Source of the DNA: a bacterium
GTDB taxonomy: Bacteria > Armatimonadota > Chthonomonadetes > Chthonomonadales > Chthonomonadaceae
Length of the DNA stretch: 64,000 nt
Reading direction: 5' to 3'
NCBI GenBank assembly: GCA_021777995.1
Contig: JAJYCW010000004.1
Coordinates: forward strand, 1 to 64,000
Positions within the stretch are counted from its first letter, which is position 1, and every line of letters starts with the position of its first letter. Under the pieces are notes generated by a model, which saw only the letters and a program-made list of their open reading frames with translations, was not told the origin of the DNA and ran no database searches. A program made the translations under genes and the position numbers. Positions 46,970-55,695 of this stretch are shown piece after piece.

Positions 46970-48229
46970 TTAGATTAATGAGAGCGCACAATGCGAGGCA
47001 GAACGAGGCAGTGGCGTCTGCAGGAACTGTGCAATACGTGGTACTCCGCCCATATCAAGGACATGACGAGATCGCTGCCTATTTGCCATCGGTCCATTAA
47101 GCCATGCAGTTATCGCACCGGAGGTGAGACTGGCCGGATGTAGAACACTTACGAGCCCCATATCTCGCAGCCGCTCTGCTCGTACCATCTGCTCACTTCG
47201 GGGCATAACCCGAGGAATGAGCAGCGCACGTTTCTCAAACGAAAGCACCTCCATGGTGGTGTTGTAACCGCCCATGGCCACTACACTACGAGCATGTTTC
47301 AGCAGGATTGTTGGCTCGTTTGCAAAATCGAGAACCTTCATCCCGCGGTTCCTGGCAGCAATTTTATGTAATTCCAGCCGCTGGCTGTCTGGCATGAATG
47401 GCCCTGCGACCACCAGCCCCTGCTGCCCGGTTGGCATACTTGCGGCAGCAAACGCATGCGCAACCGATGCTCCGTCCTGGCCGCCGCCCACAAGACACAG
47501 GTTGTAGCAACCAGGAGAGAGGCCCAACGAGTGCAGCTCTGCCCGTTCAATCTCGTCGTCGCCATGAAGCCGCTCACATTGGTCGAGATAGCCCGTGTAT
47601 CGAATTTTGGCGGCTAAATCGGCACAGAAATCGTACTCGCTTACCACGTCATTCAGCGTACGGTCTCCATAAACCCAAACTTCGTCATAGTTGTGAACTA
47701 TAAAAGACTGATTATTAAGCTTTGCCCATTCACGCTTCACCGCATCCGGGTCGTCTAGCACGTCGCGCATACCTAGCACCACTCTTGTATCACTGCTCTC
47801 GCGCAGATTTGCTAATACAGATTGAAGCTCTCCCAGTACACCACGAGGTACATTGTCGACTACCAGAATGTCTGGCCTGTATGACGAGATAATCGAGAGC
47901 AGCATCTGACTGCGCATGTGGATAACGCTTGCAGTTGACAGCGAAAGATAACGCGGCAGGAATGTTCCGTCCGGGTGTTTCATCAACGCCGGTAATGTTA
48001 TACAGTCCATACTCGTAGGCATTGCAAACGACCCTGCCTGCCGTGCGTCTGCTAGCATCAGGATCACTGGCTGCAACGGTGACTTGCTCATCGCCTCGGC
48101 AACTAGCAGACTTCGGCGCATGTGGCCCAAACCGACGACGCCAGATGAATACAGAACCACGCGTAAATGCCGCCTGTCATGATTGGTGGCAGCCTTATTC
48201 GCGGATGCAACCGGTTCGCTTGCTAACAT
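46970..48229 (-). CDS. Predicted glycosyltransferase (COG4671/MurG-like)
   Basis: 419 aa from the ATG at 48229, which has AGGAG 11 bases upstream; a longer frame to 48388 reads through non-coding-like sequence. The family opening is SSGVVGLGHMRRSLLVAEAM, followed by ILVVDNVPRGVLGEL and, at the C-terminus, VAMGGYNTTMEVLSFEKRALLIPRV-type donor-site sequence ending RSEQMVRAERL. It resembles MurG-type GT-B enzymes but is not MurG. It is the first gene of the glycan operon. Confidence 0.82.
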   Translation of the reverse strand: MLASEPVASANKAATNHDRRHLRVVLYSSGVVGLGHMRRSLLVAEAMSKSPLQPVILMLADARQAGSFAMPTSMDCITLPALMKHPDGTFLPRYLSLSTASVIHMRSQMLLSIISSYRPDILVVDNVPRGVLGELQSVLANLRESSDTRVVLGMRDVLDDPDAVKREWAKLNNQSFIVHNYDEVWVYGDRTLNDVVSEYDFCADLAAKIRYTGYLDQCERLHGDDEIERAELHSLGLSPGCYNLCLVGGGQDGASVAHAFAAASMPTGQQGLVVAGPFMPDSQRLELHKIAARNRGMKVLDFANEPTILLKHARSVVAMGGYNTTMEVLSFEKRALLIPRVMPRSEQMVRAERLRDMGLVSVLHPASLTSGAITAWLNGPMANRQRSRHVLDMGGVPRIAQFLQTPLPRSASHCALSLI

Positions 48230-48684
48230 GTGACAAATTTCTCCTGAAATGCGAAGGCAAACTTTCAACCAATGTCTACAGGGGATGACAATAATGAAGA
48301 AGCCACGATGCGCAGCGATAATACAAACATCGTGAAAAATACTAGAATTCGCCCACGGGTGCACTTCTAGGCAAGAGTAACCGTACAAATAAGTGGTAGA
48401 TTTGAGGAGTGGCTGATTGCGATGGTGAACTTAATAAACCCATCGCCGGGGTTTTTCCAGTACAATAGGTGTGCTAATTGAATACGTTTGTTCTACTCTG
48501 AATGACTTAGTGGGCGTCCTCCCGCTCATACCACAAGCTCCATGAGCCTCCCCTATTGATCAGGATTTGTGTTTCAGAGGGTTTGGAACAATTGTGTCGA
48601 AAGGGCACTCTAATAAAATACTGCTCATTGCGTGCCGACAAGCAAATACGGGTTTGATATTTAAATTGCTAACCTCAGGAGATA
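48230..48684. other. Divergent promoter region, glycan operon / sigma operon
   Basis: About 450 bases. The plus-strand half contains an ECF-type promoter candidate (48585-48613). The minus-strand half must hold the glycan-operon promoter, but I see no convincing -35/-10 pair. Confidence 0.55.
48585..48613 (+). promoter_or_regulatory. ECF-type promoter of the sigma/CHAT/subtilase operon
   Basis: GGAACAA (48585-48591), 17 bases, TCTAA (48609-48613). This matches the general GGAAC ... TCTAA form of ECF (SigE-like) promoters and lies about 70 bases before the ECF sigma gene, suggesting autoregulation. No good sigma70 alternative is seen in the same place. Confidence 0.5.
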
Positions 48685-49278
48685 TTGTTGAAATCAGACA
48701 GCCGCCTGGTTGAAGAATGCCTTAACGGCAACCAGCGCGCATGGGTTGAACTTATAAATCGTTATCAGCGGTTTATTTATACTGTAATCATTCGGTGCGG
48801 GCTAGATAGAAATGATGCAGATGACGTCTTTCAAAGTGTATGCCTTAGTTGGTTTCAGCACCTTGGCTCCCTCCAGGACACAGAACGGCTATCGTCGTGG
48901 CTGGCAGCCGTTACCCGTCAGCAAGTGTGCCGCCATATTCGTACAGTGAATGCAGTACGCCGCGGAGGTGGGGCGACCACTGTGTCGCTGGATGACTGCA
49001 GTATCGCAGCGCCTATCTCCACCAATCAGGAAGTGGATGCTGAGTTACTGGATCTGGAGCGACAGACGTTGCTGACGCGGGCCATTGGTGAATTACCAGA
49101 GCAGTGCCAACAGATTATCACTCTGCTGTACATGCGCAATCCCCCTTTAACCTACAGTGAGCTTACAGAGCAACTCTCCATTCCCGGAGGAAGTATAGGT
49201 CCAACTCGTGCGAGGTGCCTTGAAAAACTCAAAAAAATTCTTGGCAAATATGGGTACGACGAGTATTTATCTCTGTAG
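48685..49278 (+). CDS. ECF-type RNA polymerase sigma factor
   Basis: 197-aa sigma-70 family protein with only regions 2 and 4. Region 2 includes LINRYQRFIYTVIIRCGLDRNDADDVFQSVCL and SWLAAVTRQQV (about 20-85). Region 4 is LPEQCQQIITLLYMRNPPLTYSELTEQL with a terminal helix-turn-helix (about 135-190). A 40-residue Ser/Ala-rich linker joins them. The start is TTG; a second TTG three bases on (48688) is better spaced from AGGAG (48677-48681) and may be the real one. It leads a four-gene operon with a zinc-finger protein, a CHAT protein and a subtilase, so it likely controls that operon. Confidence 0.88.
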   Translation: MLKSDSRLVEECLNGNQRAWVELINRYQRFIYTVIIRCGLDRNDADDVFQSVCLSWFQHLGSLQDTERLSSWLAAVTRQQVCRHIRTVNAVRRGGGATTVSLDDCSIAAPISTNQEVDAELLDLERQTLLTRAIGELPEQCQQIITLLYMRNPPLTYSELTEQLSIPGGSIGPTRARCLEKLKKILGKYGYDEYLSL

Positions 49279-49366
49279 CCCTTGCATTCTTCAGTTTGTT
49301 ACCGGTTTGTTAGGCATCGAATAACTGTACCATCCAACAATCGCTCAATCAGAAAGCTGAATAGCT

Positions 49367-49990
49367 ATGCCACAAAAGCATCTCAAACCACAACAGGTAC
49401 TAGACTACCTCGAGGGAAAGCATAGCCCCCTTGCGCATGCATCAGTTCAGGCACATCTGGCACAGGGTTGCGAATCATGCAACGAGTTATCCAGATGGTG
49501 GCAGGCGGCCCTGCAGGACCTGGCCGTCGTCGGAACATCCACTGTATCCGCTCCATCCAACGTTATCGCGCGAGCCGTCGATATTTTTACCACTTCCAGC
49601 CGTGTCCAGGCTTCCTCTCCCCGGAGTCTGTTTACCGCTGCATTAGTATTTGACAGCCTTAGAAGGCCGGCACTCGCCGGCGTACGCGGCGTCACGACCT
49701 CCATTCAGCAGGTGTACCGCGCGGAAGACCACTTTATAGAACTTGGCATGGAGCGCCAGGCCGCGGGCAACTGGGCACTCATCGGTGTCATGATTCCTCC
49801 GGACAACGAACCGTTACATGGAATTAACAGGGTTGCTTTAGTCGGCCACAACGGAGCCAGCCCAGTTGTCGACTGGTCCAATATGGAGTTTTACGCTACA
49901 GGTTTAACCCCTGGTGATTACGATTTGCACCTTGACTTCGACAGCTGCACTGTAAACGTCCCTGATGTTCACGTGGGAGATACACTATGA
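49367..49990 (+). CDS. Zinc-finger anti-sigma-like protein
   Basis: 207-aa soluble protein with no membrane helix. Near the N-terminus His30, Cys35 and Cys38 (HLAQGCESC) form a ZAS-like H-x4-C-x2-C motif; classical anti-sigma factors have H-x3-C-x2-C. The middle is Ala/Ser/Val-rich. The C-terminal half (about 120-207) is beta-rich and ends in GLTPGDYDLHLDFD, a beta-sandwich-like pattern. It follows the sigma gene by 88 bases, and its stop overlaps the CHAT gene start (ATGA). A role as soluble antagonist or sensor of the sigma factor is inferred from position and motif only. No strong ribosome site precedes it. Confidence 0.68.
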   Translation: MPQKHLKPQQVLDYLEGKHSPLAHASVQAHLAQGCESCNELSRWWQAALQDLAVVGTSTVSAPSNVIARAVDIFTTSSRVQASSPRSLFTAALVFDSLRRPALAGVRGVTTSIQQVYRAEDHFIELGMERQAAGNWALIGVMIPPDNEPLHGINRVALVGHNGASPVVDWSNMEFYATGLTPGDYDLHLDFDSCTVNVPDVHVGDTL

Positions 49991-52857
49991 CCGATGCACC
50001 GGCTGGAGAGATCGACAGGTACCTATCAGATTGGCTCTGCTCTACCAATGAGATCCATCGCAGCAGCATCGTTACAGCTCTAGCATCGCATCATACTGCA
50101 TATACCGAACTTGTTCAGCGGGCGCGCGGATCGCTCGCAAACGACCCCGCAGTAAGTGAAAAGCTTGCAGAACTTGCCGCGTTGGTAGCTATGAACGCTG
50201 GTGGCCTGGCAGATTCAGCGAGCGCGTTGCGGGTACAGGGCCAGTCATTACGAGCACTGGGCCGCCATGATCAGGCGATACGCGTTCTGCAGGAGGCATC
50301 ACGCAGGGCAGCTGAAGGGGGCGACCATCGATTTAGTCGCACCGTCCTTATTGGCAGTATCGACTCGCTGGCCGTGCTAGACCAGCACAATGAGGCAGAG
50401 CAACTGGCCAGCAATCTTGCTGCGGACCTGCAAACTATGGGATTCCCCGAAGATGCGGCGCGCGCTCTGGTTAACCTGGGGAATTTGTACTTCCGCAGAG
50501 ACATGTATGAGGCAGCGATCACGACTTACGAAAAGGCACAGGCCTTGTTTGGCGAAACTGCCGAAGCCGCAATTTCAGGCGCACTGCACACCAATATTGC
50601 AAATTCGCTAACCCACCTAGACCGCATTCCAGAATCCTTGGCGCGATATTCAGCAGCACGGGAAATGTATACCAGTATCAATGATGAACTGCACATTGCC
50701 ATTGTGGATACTAACCTTGGATACCTGGAGTATGTGTCGGGCAACTATGCCCAGGCGCTTACAAGGTTCATTTCTGCTGCGGGGGTTTTTGATCGAAGTA
50801 ACCGGCCCCATGAGGCAGCACGGTGTCAAATTGATGCGGCCGGAGCTTACCTTTCGATTAGTCTTTTTCCAGAAGCGTTGCAGTGCTGCGAGCGCGCGCA
50901 AGCGCAACTTAACCAGGTGAGCGCAGGCTATGACCGCGGCAGGGCTCACCTCATAGCAGCCTCAGTTTATAACAAAATGCAAGAGCTTGATTGCGCCTCC
51001 TCGGAGCTCGCGCTTGCCGAGGGCTATTTTCGAGCAAGTCGCAATCGAGTGCAACTCGCGCATTGCGCGCTTGTGCAGGGATGGATATCCCGTAGCCGTG
51101 GGGAAATCGTACTCGCCGCAAATGCCGCGCGCCGCTCGTTACGGGCATTTCGCCAGGCGTGTCTACCAGGCTGGGCTGCCGAAGCAGGCTTTTTGCTAGC
51201 CGATATCAGGCTTGAATTAAACGACGACGCCACCCGACAGATGCGGGCAATTGCTCGGCGGGCCAGGTATGTGGGTCGCGGATGGCTTCAGTGCCGTGCC
51301 GAGTATTCACTTGCAAAGTATTTCCGCCAGAATGGTGACGAAGAGGTGGCGATGCGTCACCTTGTAAATGCAGTGGAAGCGCTAGAAGGTACCAGAACCC
51401 GCATCATTCCTGAGGACTTCCACATATCTTACATCAATGGCAAAGAGGTCATTTACACCGACCTGGTAGAGTGCCTTCTGGAGCGGGATATTGACAACGA
51501 CCTGGTGCGTGCACTGGAGTATGTGGAGAAGAGCCGATCGCGCGTGTTGCTGGAAGGAGTCACTTCAAACCGAACTGTTGCAGCGCATTTGCGAACTAAC
51601 CCCGCACTTAACACTGTTCGCGACAAACTGCAAGCACTTCGCGAACAGCTTAGCAGAGAGTATTTTTTCGGCGGTGTTCTACATACAGAAACCCGATTGC
51701 GCTCACCCGGGGCAATGCCTGCGGACAACCTTGCTGAGTTGGAGCGGTCGTATACCTCATTAGAACGCGAATACCAGTCGCTAGCATCCGCAGAAGTAGG
51801 CATTGCGCTCAATCCTTATTCTCTACCGTCGCTTCCTACTATTCAGCGCGCCCTCACCCAGGAAGAGACGCTCTTAGAGTTCTGCACGGTCGGCAACGAA
51901 ATCTGCGCTTTCGTGGTGACCCGCGATAATTTACAGGTCGTTCGTCATATTGCAGAACCACAGGACGCGGCCCGGGCCGCGCAGCGACTGCGGTTTCACC
52001 TGCAGCGTTACAGCGGTAGTAGTGAGTACGTGCAGGCAATACTTCCCCATATTGCCGCCGCCGTTGACAACTCTCTTCAATGCCTTTACGATCTGCTTCT
52101 TGCACGTCTTTTGCCCCAAATTTCAGCCAAGCGAATCATTCTTGCACCGCACGGTGCACTTCATGGCCTCCCGTTCCATGCATTCCAAGGACCGAACGGC
52201 CCCGTGATTCGCGACTATGAAATTCTTTACACTCCCAGTTGCTCCGTATGGCACGCGGTCCAAACCAGGTCTACTTCAGGTGTACTGCCTAGCCCAGAAG
52301 ATAGTTCACTGATTTTAGGAATTCCCGGCACTGGGTACGAAGGTGTTGCACAAGAAGCAGAGCAGGTTTCTCGCCTGATGCCTCATTCCACGCTTCGCAC
52401 TGGAGAGCAGGCGACACTCGCGGAATTTCAGAGATTGGCGCCGAAGTCTTCGTTCATACACCTAGCCGCTCACGCAGAATTTAGGAGCGACAACCCGCTC
52501 TTTTCAGGGCTGCGCCTGGCTGACGGTTGGCTGCATGCACGCGACATCTACGATATGCAATTGAACTGCAAACTAGTCACACTTTCCGCCTGCAGCACGG
52601 GATCCGTAGGGGTTGCACCAGGCGACGAACTGATGGGTTTAACACGAGGTTTTCTTTTGGCGGGTGCCAGTAATGTTGCTGCGAGCCTTTGGGCTGCAGA
52701 TGACAAAACCACAGTAACGATCATGCAACGCTTTTATGCACACCTGGTACGGGGAGAAGCGCCTCCGGCCGCATTGCGGCTGGCTCAGCTAGAGACCTAT
52801 GAAACTGAACATCAGGCCTATCTGTGGGCACCCTTTATCATAGTGGGCGGACGGTAA
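49987..52857 (+). CDS. TPR-CHAT protein (caspase-like protease fold)
   Basis: Cytosolic protein (956 aa). From about residue 70 to 480 there are ten or so TPR-like helical repeats (e.g. RALVNLGNLYFRRDMYEAAI, HTNIANSLTHLDRIPESLA). A coiled region follows, then a C-terminal CHAT domain (about 640-956). The caspase-type dyad is intact: His829 in HLAAHAEF and Cys869 in LSACSTG. The GASNVAASLWAADDKTT motif typical of CHAT follows. CHAT proteins are cysteine proteases activated through their repeats. The neighbours (ECF sigma, zinc-finger protein, subtilase) suggest that a proteolytic output is switched by signals sensed by the TPRs. The start overlaps the preceding stop. Confidence 0.9.
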   Translation: MTDAPAGEIDRYLSDWLCSTNEIHRSSIVTALASHHTAYTELVQRARGSLANDPAVSEKLAELAALVAMNAGGLADSASALRVQGQSLRALGRHDQAIRVLQEASRRAAEGGDHRFSRTVLIGSIDSLAVLDQHNEAEQLASNLAADLQTMGFPEDAARALVNLGNLYFRRDMYEAAITTYEKAQALFGETAEAAISGALHTNIANSLTHLDRIPESLARYSAAREMYTSINDELHIAIVDTNLGYLEYVSGNYAQALTRFISAAGVFDRSNRPHEAARCQIDAAGAYLSISLFPEALQCCERAQAQLNQVSAGYDRGRAHLIAASVYNKMQELDCASSELALAEGYFRASRNRVQLAHCALVQGWISRSRGEIVLAANAARRSLRAFRQACLPGWAAEAGFLLADIRLELNDDATRQMRAIARRARYVGRGWLQCRAEYSLAKYFRQNGDEEVAMRHLVNAVEALEGTRTRIIPEDFHISYINGKEVIYTDLVECLLERDIDNDLVRALEYVEKSRSRVLLEGVTSNRTVAAHLRTNPALNTVRDKLQALREQLSREYFFGGVLHTETRLRSPGAMPADNLAELERSYTSLEREYQSLASAEVGIALNPYSLPSLPTIQRALTQEETLLEFCTVGNEICAFVVTRDNLQVVRHIAEPQDAARAAQRLRFHLQRYSGSSEYVQAILPHIAAAVDNSLQCLYDLLLARLLPQISAKRIILAPHGALHGLPFHAFQGPNGPVIRDYEILYTPSCSVWHAVQTRSTSGVLPSPEDSSLILGIPGTGYEGVAQEAEQVSRLMPHSTLRTGEQATLAEFQRLAPKSSFIHLAAHAEFRSDNPLFSGLRLADGWLHARDIYDMQLNCKLVTLSACSTGSVGVAPGDELMGLTRGFLLAGASNVAASLWAADDKTTVTIMQRFYAHLVRGEAPPAALRLAQLETYETEHQAYLWAPFIIVGGR

Positions 52858-52874
52858 TTCGAAGGAGACACTTT

Positions 52875-54095
52875 ATGCCGAGCACATCATATGCAGTATC
52901 CAGAATGCTATTTGCCGCGAAATTAGCGGCTGTAGTTTCTGTACTTTCCCTGTTAAGTCTGCAGGTTACGCCTGCACAGGCACAGGCGGATGCAGCTGAT
53001 ACAATTGTGGTGGCGCTAATGCCTGGAACCAGCCCAAGCACCGTGGCCGCTGAGTTAAACACAACAGTAATAGACGTTGCAGACGGCGGGACTATCTGTA
53101 CCTTAGCAGTTCCCAGCGATACTACCGCTGCGGCATTTACGACTACTGCCGGCACCAGCCCGGGAGTGCTTTCTGCAGAGGCCGATGCGGTTATTGGCAC
53201 CAAGACAACATACTCTGCCCAGATTCATGTGGCTTTTGATGCAGGTGGACAACCGGGCGCTTATGTTGATCCTTCAGTGACGTCACAAGTAGATGGCTAC
53301 CCTACCGAAAACAGTGGCGTCGGAATGGGAACAGTTGTTGCAGTGATAGACACAGGTGTTGACCTTGAACATCCTGCGCTGCAGGGCCATCTTATTCAGG
53401 GGGCCAATATGATCAGTAGCTCAGCGGCTGCCGAAGATCTTCCTGACGGACTATTGAATGATGGTGTGGGGCATGGGACAATGGTGGCCGGTATCATTGC
53501 TGAGTATGCACCGGGCGCACAGATAATGCCAATACGGGTACTGAACGGCGATGGCATGGGCACAATCATGACAGTGGTGAAGGGAATAGAGTATGCCATC
53601 CACCATGGTGCCAATGTAATCAATCTTAGCCTGGGGACGAACACATACAGCGATGCACTGGAAGACGCCATAGAGGATGCCTACAAAGCTGGCGTAATCG
53701 TGGTTGCCGCGGCAGGAAACAACGGGTCGCAGGTCGCTCACTATCCGGCCGCACTACCCAACGTTATTTCCGTCGCAGCGGTAGACCAATACAATGTTAA
53801 ACCTGCCTGGTCAAACTACGGTCCATCCGTATGCGTGTGCGCCCCCGGGGTTGGAATCCGCAGCACCTATTGGAATGGCGGTTACGCCAACTGGTCAGGT
53901 ACCTCGTTCTCTGCTCCCTTCGTTTCTGCTGAGGCGGCTGACGTTCTCTCTAGCTCATCCGAAATGAGTGTAGACGATGTTACACATCGAATATGCGATA
54001 CGGCTAACGGAATTGGTGACCAGAATCCCCTGTTTGAAGGATTGCTTGGCGAAGGTATCATCGACATTCAGAACGCATCTGGCGGCGACAACTAA
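52875..54095 (+). CDS. Secreted subtilisin-like serine protease (S8)
   Basis: 406 aa from the ATG at 52875, preceded by AGGAG at 7 bases; the open frame extends to 52824 inside the CHAT gene. The signal peptide has a hydrophobic core, LAAVVSVLSLLSLQV, ending near AQA. An inhibitory-propeptide-like region (about 40-120) precedes the catalytic domain with the full triad: Asp159 (AVIDTGVD), His200 (GHGTMVAG) and Ser344 (GTSFSAPF). The oxyanion Asn lies in AAAGNNGS. The enzyme is likely extracytoplasmic, self-maturing and co-expressed with the CHAT protein (17-base gap). Substrate unknown. Confidence 0.92.
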   Translation: MPSTSYAVSRMLFAAKLAAVVSVLSLLSLQVTPAQAQADAADTIVVALMPGTSPSTVAAELNTTVIDVADGGTICTLAVPSDTTAAAFTTTAGTSPGVLSAEADAVIGTKTTYSAQIHVAFDAGGQPGAYVDPSVTSQVDGYPTENSGVGMGTVVAVIDTGVDLEHPALQGHLIQGANMISSSAAAEDLPDGLLNDGVGHGTMVAGIIAEYAPGAQIMPIRVLNGDGMGTIMTVVKGIEYAIHHGANVINLSLGTNTYSDALEDAIEDAYKAGVIVVAAAGNNGSQVAHYPAALPNVISVAAVDQYNVKPAWSNYGPSVCVCAPGVGIRSTYWNGGYANWSGTSFSAPFVSAEAADVLSSSSEMSVDDVTHRICDTANGIGDQNPLFEGLLGEGIIDIQNASGGDN

Positions 54096-54466
54096 TACAA
54101 CACTACCTCAGGCTATCGAGTCTCCTCTAGGTCATGACTGCCCAGAGAAGACTCGATTTCACTTCGCCTCGGCTGTAGCGCACGATCTTCTGGCGGCAAA
54201 ACTAAGCGCATTGTCCAGACGCAACCGGCGTTCTTGATTAAAGCCCTCACACCCCCAAATTCTATGCATTAACGGGAGTAACAGCAACTTTCGAGCAGAT
54301 TATTGAACATAATCCGATAGCACTATTAGTCGCGTTGTCGGCGAAACCTGGTGCAGGATGCATCAACTGTACAGGGCACTCATGTAATGAATCCCAAAAC
54401 CGGGTTGGTAGCCTGGACGTGGTCCGTCGAAGATTATACGCGTATGTCGGCGCGATGCTGATCACC
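54096..54466. other. Convergent intergenic region
   Basis: Contains the terminator hairpin at 54115-54160. The open frames here (for instance 54335-54748) are antisense to the esterase gene and lack ribosome sites. No RNA or repeat was recognised. Confidence 0.55.
54115..54160 (+). terminator. Terminator of the sigma/CHAT/subtilase operon
   Basis: A 14-bp stem with one mismatch, left arm 54115-54128 (ATCGAGTCTCCTCT), right arm 54144-54157 (AGAGAAGACTCGAT), then TTTCACTT, 20 bases after the subtilase stop. Confidence 0.7.
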
Positions 54467-55594
54467 TTACATCATATTGGGGACCGTGTGCTGTTTCCAG
54501 TGCATAAGGTTTGCAAGGTAGCCTGTGAGCTCCGTGGCCATCTGGCGCTGACCGGCAAGGTCGGGATGGTTGCCGCACCCACCGCCAAAGTCCTTGCTGA
54601 AAAAGAATGTACTCACGGCCTTGTTATCCTGTTGGCTGCAATCGTTCACAACCTCTGGGAGATACTTGTGGAGAGCAGCATTAAGCTGAGGACTTGCCAT
54701 CGGACTGCTGAGCAGAACAATGTGGGCTTTAGGATACGACGAGTGTAGTGTGTTAACAAAGGAAACATACGCTGGCACAAACTTGTTCTCAGGCTGAACG
54801 CCGTCATTTTGCCCCAGGCATATCGTAACCACGTCCGGCCGATAGTACTTTACGCGCCACGGTGATCCGTTAGGCTCAATATTCACGGTATCCCAGATTT
54901 CCGGCATGGTGAAAGCCATACCGCAGCAACTGCGAATCAGCCCTATACCGGAATAGGCCGTGATGTGCCATTGAGCATCCAGATGCCGGGCTGTAATGGG
55001 TCCATAACTAAGGTAGGCGTTATGCTCATCGTACCAAGTGCCTTTTCCGCACGGAATAGTGCTCTGGTCGTCGCCGAATCCGCAGGTGATTGAGTCACCT
55101 ATAAACTCGATTTTGTGACGTGGCAGGGGCGGTGGTGAGAGCAGCTTTTCACAGCGAAAACCCACTAGCTCCAGATATCCAATAGAAGCCTCTGTGTCCT
55201 TCGTAACCGTTACAGTATGGGCTCCGGGACCGAGCCCCTTTGCCAGCAGAATCTCGTTCTTCGACCCAGTGGTCTGCACGCGGAAAGGCGTACCGCCATC
55301 CACGCGCACTTCAAGATAGTTGTGATTCTTATTGTACCGTTGCTGGTCAATGACTTCCATGTAGCAAAACGGACCCTCAAAGCGAACTTCTACGGTAACC
55401 CCTGGCGCCCAGAAGCGCGGTCGCGCGAAATTCGTGTAATCCGTCCGCCCCATGATCAAGACTTTGCTGCTACTGGCTGGTACCATGGTACCATTGGGCA
55501 CATCAGCCCTCGATCGACTACCTAGCAGTGCGTTACCCAATAATCCAGTGAGAGTGGCGACTCCAATGGCGAGCAGTTTACGATTTAGGTTCAA
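54467..55594 (-). CDS. Secreted SGNH/GDSL esterase, carbohydrate esterase family 2-like
   Basis: 375-aa exported esterase. A signal peptide (about 1-30) precedes a jelly-roll domain (about 45-150; MGRTDYTN, FWAPGVTVEVRFEG). The SGNH hydrolase follows: catalytic Ser in FIGDSITCGFG, the GxND block as CLGQNDGVQP, and the catalytic His in NHPDLAGQ. This two-domain form is typical of CE2 acetyl-esterases that deacetylate polysaccharides. The start is TTG with GGAGGG 9 bases upstream. It follows galM by about 100 bases and may be part of the same transcript, suggesting a carbohydrate-utilisation function. Confidence 0.83.
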   Translation of the reverse strand: MNLNRKLLAIGVATLTGLLGNALLGSRSRADVPNGTMVPASSSKVLIMGRTDYTNFARPRFWAPGVTVEVRFEGPFCYMEVIDQQRYNKNHNYLEVRVDGGTPFRVQTTGSKNEILLAKGLGPGAHTVTVTKDTEASIGYLELVGFRCEKLLSPPPLPRHKIEFIGDSITCGFGDDQSTIPCGKGTWYDEHNAYLSYGPITARHLDAQWHITAYSGIGLIRSCCGMAFTMPEIWDTVNIEPNGSPWRVKYYRPDVVTICLGQNDGVQPENKFVPAYVSFVNTLHSSYPKAHIVLLSSPMASPQLNAALHKYLPEVVNDCSQQDNKAVSTFFFSKDFGGGCGNHPDLAGQRQMATELTGYLANLMHWKQHTVPNMM

Positions 55595-55695
55595 TTTTCC
55601 TCACCCTCCGGGCACATATTTAAGACCCGCATCGCGGGCTACGATGCAATAAACCGATGGCTGAAGTATAAGTGCGTTGCCAGTACGAGTACGGC

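Noticed and set aside
48419-48460. GCGATGG ... CCATCGC hairpin followed by GGTTTTT
   Set aside because: Terminator-like, but no plus-strand gene ends before it and it is only 7 bp with a 14-base loop.
54335-54748. 137-codon plus-strand frame
   Set aside because: Mostly antisense to the well-supported esterase gene.
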